64,000 bases of DNA, taken from positions 186,001 through 250,000 of the forward strand of contig CANMAW010000003.1 of NCBI GenBank assembly GCA_947495915.1. Reading direction: 5' to 3'. Source of the DNA: Maribacter algarum (ex Lu et al. 2025) (nom. illeg.) (lineage in GTDB: Bacteria > Bacteroidota > Bacteroidia > Flavobacteriales > Flavobacteriaceae). The translations under genes were made by a program, and so were the position numbers. Every line of letters starts with the position of its first letter. Position 1 is the first letter of the stretch. Below, one piece after another: positions 37,553 through 44,299 of the stretch. The notes under the pieces were generated by a model, which saw only the letters and a program-made list of their open reading frames with translations, was not told where the DNA came from and made no database searches.

Positions 37553-38288
37553 TCGAAATTTCGATATTATGGTTTGGTAATTCCTTAGAAAGATACGCTA
37601 AAATTTGTAAAGCATTGCTGGTATCGCCATGTATGCAAAAAGTATCTGCACTTAAGGAAACTACAGGGCCACCCAAAGGTTCAACTTCATTTTTTTGAAT
37701 GATTGACAACAATTGCTGCAATACCTCTTCAGGACTTTTAATTACAGCCCTAGGAAGCTTTCTTGAAACTAAGGTCAAGTCAGAGTTGTATTTTCTATCT
37801 CCAAAAGCTTCATACTTTATTTTAAAGTTTTGTTCTATTGCTTTTGAAGCAATTTGAGAAGCGTATGGAACATAAAGAAACACTTCTTTCTTATACGCCT
37901 TTATAGTCTCTAAGAAAAAGACGGCCAAATCATCATTAGTAGCTAAATCATTATACAAAGCGCCATGAGGTTTAATATGATTGAGCTTTAATCTGTTTTC
38001 ATATAATATGGATGAGAATACCTTCAATTGATCTCTTAAACTTTCTTTCAAAGCCAACAACTCAATGTTCATTGATTGTCTTCCAAAATTCGCTTTATCA
38101 GGATAGGAAGGATGTGCGCCAATTTTGACGTTATTTTCTTTAGCTAACAATGCTACATTCGTCATACTTTCCACGGTTCCGGCATGACCTCCACAGGCTA
38201 TATTGCAAGAAGAAATCAATGGCAGTAACGCTGCTTCATTACCAACTCCCTCGCCAACATCACAGTTTATGTCTATTTTAAAATCCAT
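37545..38288 (-). CDS. pxpA: 5-oxoprolinase subunit A (LamB/YcsF, PxpA)
   Basis: LamB/YcsF family subunit of 5-oxoprolinase. The family start DINCDVGEG is followed by ISSCNIACGGHAGT, VKIGAHPSYPDKANFGR, HIKPHGALYN and FGDRKYNSDLTL, all conserved metal- or substrate-site regions. Length 247 is normal. The start codon lies directly after the end of the Nramp-like gene (1 bp apart), so the four genes form one transcript. This repeats the B. subtilis ycsF-ycsG-kipI-kipA grouping. Confidence 0.95.
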   Translation of the reverse strand: MDFKIDINCDVGEGVGNEAALLPLISSCNIACGGHAGTVESMTNVALLAKENNVKIGAHPSYPDKANFGRQSMNIELLALKESLRDQLKVFSSILYENRLKLNHIKPHGALYNDLATNDDLAVFFLETIKAYKKEVFLYVPYASQIASKAIEQNFKIKYEAFGDRKYNSDLTLVSRKLPRAVIKSPEEVLQQLLSIIQKNEVEPLGGPVVSLSADTFCIHGDTSNALQILAYLSKELPNHNIEISNA

Positions 38289-39482
38289 CTAAAACAGTCC
38301 AATTACCTTTAAAATACTTTTAGCCCCTAAGACAACGGCTAGTAGAATAATTGCTACACCAATAATATTTTGAATAAGGGTATTCTTATATTTTCCCATA
38401 ACGGGGGCTTTATTTACTACCCAAACTAAAAATACGGCAATTACCGGCAGTAAAATACCATTAGCTATCTGTGCAAATTCTATGACCTTAACTGGTTTTA
38501 TTCCAAGGGACATGAAAAGCACTCCTAGGCCCAAAATTAGCATCCATACTATTTTGAATTTCAAATGTTTTAGTCCAATATTCCACCCGAAACAACTATT
38601 TGCTACATATGCAGCTGCCAATGGAGCTGTAATAGCTGAAGTAACACCAGCCGCAAACAATCCGATTCCCATAAAATATTTAGCAGCTGAACCATACAAT
38701 GGCTCTAAACTTTTAGCCAAGTCCATCACACTACTCACCTGATCACTTTTTATAGTTGTTGCCGCTATCATTATTGACATAGAGACCAACCCACCCAAAG
38801 CAATGGCTATCACCGTATCTCGCCTAACGGCTTTTAAGTCATTCTTAGATTTCCATTTTTCACTAACCAACGAAGCGTGTAAAAACAAATTATATGGTAC
38901 CACGGTAGTACCGACTAAGGCTACAATGGTTAAAAGTCCTCCATCTGGAATCGACGGAACAAACAATCCCTTAAGAATTTCAAAAACATCTGGTTTGGTA
39001 ATTAAAGCCGTTACTAAAAACGAAATACTCATTACCAAAACCAGTGAAACTAGTACTTTTTCTATAACCTTATAACTACCTATATATAGTAGAGTGAAGG
39101 CACATACACCAATAATAAGCGGGTAATAACCTAAATATTCTGTTCCGAAGAGGGCTTCAAGACCTAAAGTAGCTCCACCGATATTACCAGCCTCATAAGC
39201 GGCGTTACCAATCACAATCGCTCCAAATATAATACCGATAACGCTAGTTCTAATCCACGGAATATTTAATTCTTGTTTAATTACATCAGCAAGCCCTTTT
39301 TGGGTTATAATTCCAAGACGAGCTGCCATTTCTTGTAATACTATTGTTGCTATTATTGATAATAACATAGCCCATAATAAGGCGTAACCAAAGGCAACTC
39401 CAGCCAAAGTACATGTGGTTACCGTACCTGGACCAATAAAAGCAGCCGCTATCAAAACACCAGGACCAATCTTTTTAAACAT
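38289..39482 (-). CDS. Nramp-like transporter without canonical metal motifs (YcsG-like)
   Basis: A 397-residue LeuT-fold membrane protein with about eleven transmembrane helices. The overall match is to Nramp, but the metal-binding motif DPGN in helix 1 reads GPGT (FIGPGTVTT) and the helix 6 MPH motif reads VPYN (VVPYNLFLH). The Asp and Met that bind Mn or Fe in true MntH are therefore absent. It leads an operon with pxpABC, as YcsG does in B. subtilis. I infer that it imports 5-oxoproline or a related organic acid, not metal; this is untested. Confidence 0.88.
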   Translation of the reverse strand: MFKKIGPGVLIAAAFIGPGTVTTCTLAGVAFGYALLWAMLLSIIATIVLQEMAARLGIITQKGLADVIKQELNIPWIRTSVIGIIFGAIVIGNAAYEAGNIGGATLGLEALFGTEYLGYYPLIIGVCAFTLLYIGSYKVIEKVLVSLVLVMSISFLVTALITKPDVFEILKGLFVPSIPDGGLLTIVALVGTTVVPYNLFLHASLVSEKWKSKNDLKAVRRDTVIAIALGGLVSMSIMIAATTIKSDQVSSVMDLAKSLEPLYGSAAKYFMGIGLFAAGVTSAITAPLAAAYVANSCFGWNIGLKHLKFKIVWMLILGLGVLFMSLGIKPVKVIEFAQIANGILLPVIAVFLVWVVNKAPVMGKYKNTLIQNIIGVAIILLAVVLGAKSILKVIGLF

Positions 39483-39583
39483 ACCTTTTAAATTCTTCTC
39501 TATTCCTGTAAATATATACTGTTCTTAACAATTAGAACTATGGAATGAATATTAAATTGGCAACTTTTTTTTAACAAAAAACG

Positions 39584-39618
39584 TGCAGTTCATCTAAAAA
39601 AATGCAGTTCATCTAAAA
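39584..39618. repeat. Tandem direct repeat in a divergent promoter region
   Basis: TGCAGTTCATCTAAAA occurs exactly twice (39584-39599 and 39603-39618), 19 bp apart start to start, in the 219-bp gap between the Nramp-like operon and the next gene. Spacing near two helical turns would suit tandem binding by a regulator, but it could also be a chance slippage duplication. Confidence 0.6.
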
Positions 39619-39701
39619 GTGGGGTGTCATATGTCGAATGAACATAATATTTCAAAAATGTAGCGGTTATACTTATCCCAAACAAAAATTAACCTACTTG
39701 A

Positions 39702-40145
39702 ATGACCTGTTTAGAATGTAACATAGAACTCGGTTATGTTGACCACAAAAATTCCATGGATTCTCTTGGAATTGAGCTATGCGAGCAGCATAGATCGCGA
39801 ATGGAAAAGTTAATCGATCAAAACGGCACCCCCCTAGAAGCCGTTCAGTTGTACTATGGACTGAAGGAGGAGGGTGTAAACGCCATGTTAGAATGGTGGG
39901 ACGGAAAAAAATCAGTTGACATTGCAATTTCTCGTGTAAAACTGAATATAGAAATTGATTGTGAATATCACATGTTAACACATGAACAAGCAATTAACGA
40001 TTTAGAAGAAGCGATGCACTCTTTTAAAAATGGATTTACCACCATTCGTATTCCTCATGTTCTAATCAAACATTATTTAAAAGAAACCGTTTTTAACATC
40101 ATTGGAATTATGGAAGGACTACGCGCCAACATAAAAGCCATTTAA
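39702..40145 (+). CDS. Zinc-ribbon protein with Vsr/DUF559-like C-terminal domain (hypothetical)
   Basis: A 147-residue protein. The N-terminus has Cys3-x2-Cys6 and then Cys28-x2-His31 (LCEQH), a likely zinc-binding knuckle. The C-terminal part, LNIEIDCEYHMLTHEQAIND followed by FTTIRIPHVLIK and a final helix, resembles the pattern of Vsr/DUF559 nuclease-like domains (E-x-D...H, D, then G-x-T-x-R-I). If right it would be a small nucleic-acid-binding or nuclease protein. I do not recognise it with certainty. It is 14 bp upstream of a membrane protein gene. Confidence 0.7.
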   Translation: MTCLECNIELGYVDHKNSMDSLGIELCEQHRSRMEKLIDQNGTPLEAVQLYYGLKEEGVNAMLEWWDGKKSVDIAISRVKLNIEIDCEYHMLTHEQAINDLEEAMHSFKNGFTTIRIPHVLIKHYLKETVFNIIGIMEGLRANIKAI

Positions 40146-40159
40146 TAAAACATAATACG

Positions 40160-40723
40160 ATGTCAGCATACAAGAAAATTTTGAAATTACCACTGCGTGT
40201 TTCATTAGCAATACTACTTTTAGGCATATTAGCTAAGATGTTTGAATGGCCCTATGCTAAAGATGTCATTTTATATAGTTTTTCAATTATTGGTATTCTT
40301 TATGTTATTCGATTCTTTTATAAAAAGCAAAAACAGTTCATCGATTATACCAAGTTAGTCTTGGTATCTTTTTGGTCGATTTATGGCGTACTTACGATTC
40401 TTGACTTCTCATATACTTTATTTTTTCTAATCATTATCGCTATTACATTTATTATGTGGTTTATAATGGAAGGAACAGCATATTTTCTTGATGAAGATCG
40501 CAAAACCAAAAACACTTCTTATCAAATTCTATGGAATTTTGCCTTAGTATTTGGAACGCTTGGAATTATTTCTGGAAGCTTGCTTAGAATATTACATTGG
40601 GAGTATTCTATTCACCTCTTATCTTTGGGAATTACTGTGGTAGCAGCCTATATTTTAAAAGATGTATTCGTACCTGAAAATTCAAGTGGAGATCATCATA
40701 GTAACGAAGAGTATCAACTTTAA
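40160..40723 (+). CDS. GldL-like polytopic membrane protein
   Basis: A 187-residue protein with five or six transmembrane segments. Two related short motifs occur, LAKMFEWPYA near residue 26 and LLRILHWEYS near residue 150. They resemble the repeated MHWPGA-type motif of gliding protein GldL, which suggests an internal duplication. It lacks the long cytoplasmic domain of GldL and is not beside gldKLMN. It probably shares a transcript with the preceding gene. The function is unknown. Confidence 0.75.
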   Translation: MSAYKKILKLPLRVSLAILLLGILAKMFEWPYAKDVILYSFSIIGILYVIRFFYKKQKQFIDYTKLVLVSFWSIYGVLTILDFSYTLFFLIIIAITFIMWFIMEGTAYFLDEDRKTKNTSYQILWNFALVFGTLGIISGSLLRILHWEYSIHLLSLGITVVAAYILKDVFVPENSSGDHHSNEEYQL

Positions 40724-40852
40724 GACTTATGTTGATTTTTTCGATTATTCTCGAAATATAATCGCTCAAAGCTTACCGTGAATATTGTGAATAATGAAAG
40801 GTAATTCTATCTTTACTATTGATATGAAAAACCCAAATTACGTCATATTATT

Positions 40853-41257
40853 ATGAAAAATTTTCATGCTTTTCTTCTCATTATATTGTTCTCTTTTTCA
40901 AGTTTTTGTAGTGCTCAGAACATTACTAAAATGAGCCAAGTTATGGCAACTCATGATGAAATTATGGAGAAAATGCCCGAAATAGTACAATTAGTTAACC
41001 AACTAAAACAAAATGCTGATACTTCCAACTCTAGTCAACAGCATCAAAAAGCAATTGATGATTTAAAAGCAAGTAATCAAGCCATGATGACCTGGATGCA
41101 AGGCTTTGGCGAACGTTTCACGGCTGATGAAATGATGAAGAATAAAGCCCTAACTGAAGAGAAAAAGCAATGGCTTCTTGAAGAAGAAGAAAAAGTAAAC
41201 TCACTTCGCGACCAAATAAATACTAGCATAAAAAGAGCTCAAAAATTAGTGCAATAG
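40853..41257 (+). CDS. Exported helical protein of unknown function
   Basis: A 134-residue protein with a signal peptide (MKNFHAFLLIILFSFSSFCSAQ). The mature part is all-helical and charged. Segments such as MATHDEIMEKMPEI, MMTWMQGFGERF and EEKKQWLLEEEEKVNSL match a small flavobacterial family sometimes mislabelled viral A-type inclusion protein. There is a Cys just before the likely cleavage site but no clear lipobox. No enzymatic motif is seen. Confidence 0.75.
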   Translation: MKNFHAFLLIILFSFSSFCSAQNITKMSQVMATHDEIMEKMPEIVQLVNQLKQNADTSNSSQQHQKAIDDLKASNQAMMTWMQGFGERFTADEMMKNKALTEEKKQWLLEEEEKVNSLRDQINTSIKRAQKLVQ

Positions 41258-41541
41258 TGCTTACCGTAGTTTGCTATTATTTATCTTCATTAAAATTTTA
41301 AAAGTGTCATTAAAAAATTAATAACGGTTTTTTACGCTCTTATCAAAGACCTAACCCTATTGTATTGACATAAAACTCTTCATATACCATAAAGCCATAA
41401 ACAAAGACAATTATGGCTATATTGATGATGCAAGGTATCTAAAAATCATTAATCGACTTTATTTTGTATTAAACACAAAGCGCTTTTTATAATCATCTTT
41501 ATAGGTTTGTTTGTATCTTTCTAAGTATAAACTTGTATCTA
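41258..41541. other. Intergenic region upstream of the aminotransferase
   Basis: A 284-bp AT-rich gap. It holds TAGGTTTG at 41502-41509, a TAnnTTTG match 33 bp before the aminotransferase ATG, with no clear -33 TTG. No small gene or hairpin stands out. Confidence 0.4.
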
Positions 41542-42660
41542 ATGAAAAATATTGACCGTCGTAAATGGCTGCGAACCGTAGGTTTGTCTGGAGGATTTGC
41601 GGTTTTAGGAGGATTTGAAACTCTTGCCGCAGAAAGTTATATTTCTAAAACCTTAAATAAAAAAGACAGTTTAGTTCGATTAAGCTCGAATGAAAACCCG
41701 TTTGGTCCTTCCAATAAAGTTCGTGAAGTCATATCAAATAGCTATGATGTAGCCTGTAGATACCCCTTCAGCAAATTATCTGATTTAGTTCTAATGATTG
41801 CTGAAAAAGAAGGCGTTAGTAAAGATCATGTTGTAATTAGCGGTGGATCTGGAGAAGGGTTATGTGCTGCAGGTTTAACGTATGCTATGCGTGGTGGCGA
41901 GATTATTGCAGCAGACCCAACTTTTAATCAGCTCATGAGGTATGCTGAAAATTTTGGGGCATATATTCACCGAGTTCCTGTTGACAAATCAATGAACCAT
42001 GATTTAGATGCAATGGCCAATAGAATAACTGGAAAAACAGGTTTAATTTATATTTGTAACCCCAACAATCCAACCGGTACGATAATTGACAAAACTAAAC
42101 TTAAAAATTTTATAACTGCTGTAGATGATCAAGCCATGATTTTTAGCGATGAAGCCTATTATGACTTCATCACAGTACCAGAGTACCCTTCAATGGTAGA
42201 ACTTGTTAAAGAAGGTAGAAACGTAATTGTTTCTAAAACTTTTTCTAAGGTTTACGGTATGGCAGGTATGCGTATTGGTTATATGATCGCCAGACCTGAT
42301 ATAGCTTCCCGTCTAAAGAAAAGTATTATGGCGAATACCAATATTCTGGCAATCGAAGCCGCTAAAACTGCCATGGCTGATGATGATTTCTATAAGTTCA
42401 GCCTGCAAAAAAATGAAGAAGGTAAAAGTTTGATTTATGATACCCTGCAGACATTAGGCCTTGAATATATTAAATCACATACCAATTTTGTTTTCTTTAA
42501 ATCAGGTAGACATATTGATGCTTTAATTGCTGCCATGCTCAAAGAAAACGTTCAAATTGGAAGGCCATTTCCTCCATTTTACAACTGGGCCCGTATTAGT
42601 ACGGGACGAATAGAAGAAGTAGAACAATTTAACAAAGCTCTTAAAAAAGTGATGAGTTAA
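41542..42660 (+). CDS. Tat-exported PLP-dependent aminotransferase (HisC-like)
   Basis: Fold-type I aminotransferase related to histidinol-phosphate aminotransferase. PLP lysine Lys236 lies in SKTFSKVYGMAG, followed by MRIGY. NPNNPTG and FSDEAYYDF carry the usual Asn and Asp/Tyr ligands. Substrate recognition near the N-terminus includes LSSNENPFGPS. The N-terminus IDRRKWLRTVGLSGGFAVLG is a twin-arginine signal, so folded enzyme with PLP is expected in the periplasm. No his genes are nearby and the substrate is unknown. The start is the ATG at 41542; a TTG at 41533 is less likely. Confidence 0.87.
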   Translation: MKNIDRRKWLRTVGLSGGFAVLGGFETLAAESYISKTLNKKDSLVRLSSNENPFGPSNKVREVISNSYDVACRYPFSKLSDLVLMIAEKEGVSKDHVVISGGSGEGLCAAGLTYAMRGGEIIAADPTFNQLMRYAENFGAYIHRVPVDKSMNHDLDAMANRITGKTGLIYICNPNNPTGTIIDKTKLKNFITAVDDQAMIFSDEAYYDFITVPEYPSMVELVKEGRNVIVSKTFSKVYGMAGMRIGYMIARPDIASRLKKSIMANTNILAIEAAKTAMADDDFYKFSLQKNEEGKSLIYDTLQTLGLEYIKSHTNFVFFKSGRHIDALIAAMLKENVQIGRPFPPFYNWARISTGRIEEVEQFNKALKKVMS

Positions 42661-42772
42661 AACTAGTTTAGCACTTCATGGCCTAGTTTTTGTTTACAAT
42701 ATGATGATTGATTTAACGTTAAATTCATAGTTTGATATGGCGTTGTATGTGAGACCATTAAATCTAATTGTA

Positions 42773-43627
42773 ATGAAAAATCTTAGCCTTTTTGTTTTAA
42801 TTCTTATTGTTTTACCTACTCAACTTTGTTTCTCAAGTACTAGAAAGACTATTGCAAACGAAGACCAGAGCTATTTAAAAACTGCCATCGAAATAACCTA
42901 TCCGAAAAGTTCTACGGTTTGGACAGCGCCTGGCAATGTGAAATTAGAATGGACTACCAAAAATATACCCGCAAATAAAACCATTAAATTCTATTTATCT
43001 AAAGATGATATGGTTGTACAAGAACTTGGTATTTTTGAAAACTCACAGTTTAAATATGATATTCCTCTAGATCGTGGGTTACCTAATGGTAATAATTATC
43101 GAGTTATTGGTATCGAGTTATTTCCTGATGACAAATACAATATTGCAAAATTCGCAACGGCATTGTTTACTATAAACAAAGCTCCAAGACCACAAAAAAA
43201 AGTAATTGCTTCCGTTTCAGAAACATCAACCGAGCAACCTGCAACAGCTGAAACTCATGCTGAACCAAAAGTTCGTGAAAGTTTTGATGGTAGAAATATT
43301 AACTATGTCAACGAGTTAACTGTTGGTGGTGAAGAAATTACTATAAGCCTATGGGATCACGGTCGAAAAGATGGTGATGTCGTTTCTATTTACCTAAACG
43401 GAGAGGCCATAGTATCAAAATATCTACTGGAATATCAAAAAAAGGTTTTTGAGTTAAAACTAGATCCTTCTAAAGCGAATGATCTTTTCTTGTATGCGCA
43501 TAACCTTGGTAAATTTCCACCTAATACCGTATCTATTGAAATTACTGATGGCACCGTATCAGAGAACATTGTACTCAATTCTGATTTAAAAAGCTGTGAG
43601 GCGGTTTTAATCAATGTGAACAAGTAG
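42773..43627 (+). CDS. Exported protein with N-terminal Ig-like (Kre9/KNH-type) domain
   Basis: A 284-residue exported protein. The signal peptide is MKNLSLFVLILIVLPTQLCFS. Residues about 35-130 look like a Kre9/KNH-type Ig-like domain (ITYPKSSTVWTAPGNVKLEW, KFYLSKDD). After a short Thr/Glu/Pro linker, a second beta domain follows (ISLWDHGRKDGDVVSIYLNG...VSIEITDG), a pattern I have seen in other secreted flavobacterial proteins. It probably acts outside the cell, perhaps in binding. An upstream in-frame ATG at 42737 would precede the signal peptide by 12 residues and is less likely. Confidence 0.75.
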   Translation: MKNLSLFVLILIVLPTQLCFSSTRKTIANEDQSYLKTAIEITYPKSSTVWTAPGNVKLEWTTKNIPANKTIKFYLSKDDMVVQELGIFENSQFKYDIPLDRGLPNGNNYRVIGIELFPDDKYNIAKFATALFTINKAPRPQKKVIASVSETSTEQPATAETHAEPKVRESFDGRNINYVNELTVGGEEITISLWDHGRKDGDVVSIYLNGEAIVSKYLLEYQKKVFELKLDPSKANDLFLYAHNLGKFPPNTVSIEITDGTVSENIVLNSDLKSCEAVLINVNK

Positions 43628-43841
43628 TATTCACGTTGTAAGCTGTACTTCAATTTGTTATTATTATTTTTTTAGTTGTCTTTGCCCAAGCAATACACTC
43701 GCTAAAAGGTTGTATTTAAGGGATTTAAGGTGATGTCGCCTTTTCCATTCATAGAAGAAAATAGCCGCTTACCGAACTTTTCACCTTCTATCGAATTAAT
43801 AGCACTTTGCTCGAATGAGAACTTCTGAAAGACCTTTGTAG

Positions 43842-43860
43842 CCGTTTTATTATAAAACGG
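43842..43860. repeat. Hairpin just upstream of a small membrane-peptide ORF
   Basis: CCGTTTTA and TAAAACGG form perfect 8-bp arms around a 3-nt loop, ending 6 bp before the ATG of the 32-residue ORF. The position suggests translational or mRNA-stability control rather than termination. Confidence 0.5.
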
Positions 43861-43866
43861 TATCAT

Positions 43867-43965
43867 ATGGAAAAAGAAACTACTTTAAAAGATTTTTTAG
43901 TAAATGGTTACTTCGTCTTTTGTTTTTTATGGGCGATGTATGTTTTAATCTTTGCTGACTTATAA
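43867..43965 (+). CDS. Possible 32-residue single-pass membrane peptide
   Basis: ATG at 43867 to TAA at 43965 encodes a short acidic/basic head (MEKETTLKDF) followed by one strong transmembrane helix (NGYFVFCFLWAMYVLIFADL). It lies alone between a hairpin and a strong terminator (43996), as a small independent gene would. Many short membrane peptides act as accessory subunits. Codon content alone cannot prove it is real. Confidence 0.4.
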   Translation: MEKETTLKDFLVNGYFVFCFLWAMYVLIFADL

Positions 43966-43995
43966 AGACAAGTGAAGGTATTATGCAAAAACTAC

Positions 43996-44030
43996 AGGCC
44001 GAATAGCATTAACTTGCTATTCGGCCTTTT
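43996..44030 (+). terminator. Strong intrinsic terminator
   Basis: AGGCCGAATAGCA and TGCTATTCGGCCT form a perfect 13-bp stem with a 6-nt loop and then TTTT. It is 30 bp after the 32-residue ORF and supports a transcript ending there. Confidence 0.8.
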
Positions 44031-44053
44031 CTATAAGAAACCATTAAAAATTA

Positions 44054-44081
44054 AAAAGCCCCACTTTTCAGTAGGGCTTTT
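44054..44081. terminator. Second terminator, usable from both sides
   Basis: AAAAGCCC and GGGCTTTT (8-bp arms, 12-nt loop) with A/T tracts on each side. On the minus strand it follows the 27-residue ORF. Confidence 0.7.
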
Positions 44082-44104
44082 AATTTTTATAAATCAATAA
44101 TGTT

Positions 44105-44188
44105 TTAACGTTCAATATCTTTCATGATTCGAATGAATAGTTGACGCTCTTCTTCTAATTGTTTTAATTTTTGTAGGACAAATTTCAT
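44105..44188 (-). CDS. Possible 27-residue charged helical peptide
   Basis: ATG at 44188 to TAA at 44105 encodes a highly charged amphipathic helix (MKFVLQKLKQLEEERQLFIR then IMKDIER). It is followed 24 bp later by an intrinsic terminator in the right direction. No clear promoter is seen upstream. It may be a genuine small gene or a chance frame. Confidence 0.3.
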   Translation of the reverse strand: MKFVLQKLKQLEEERQLFIRIMKDIER

Positions 44189-44299
44189 GAGATTTAGTTT
44201 TTTTATAATAACGTCACCTATCAAGGTCTTATTGTATAGTAAAAAAGTAAATTTCCCCATTTCGACCAAGTGTCTAAAATACCTTTAAATAGTATCATT

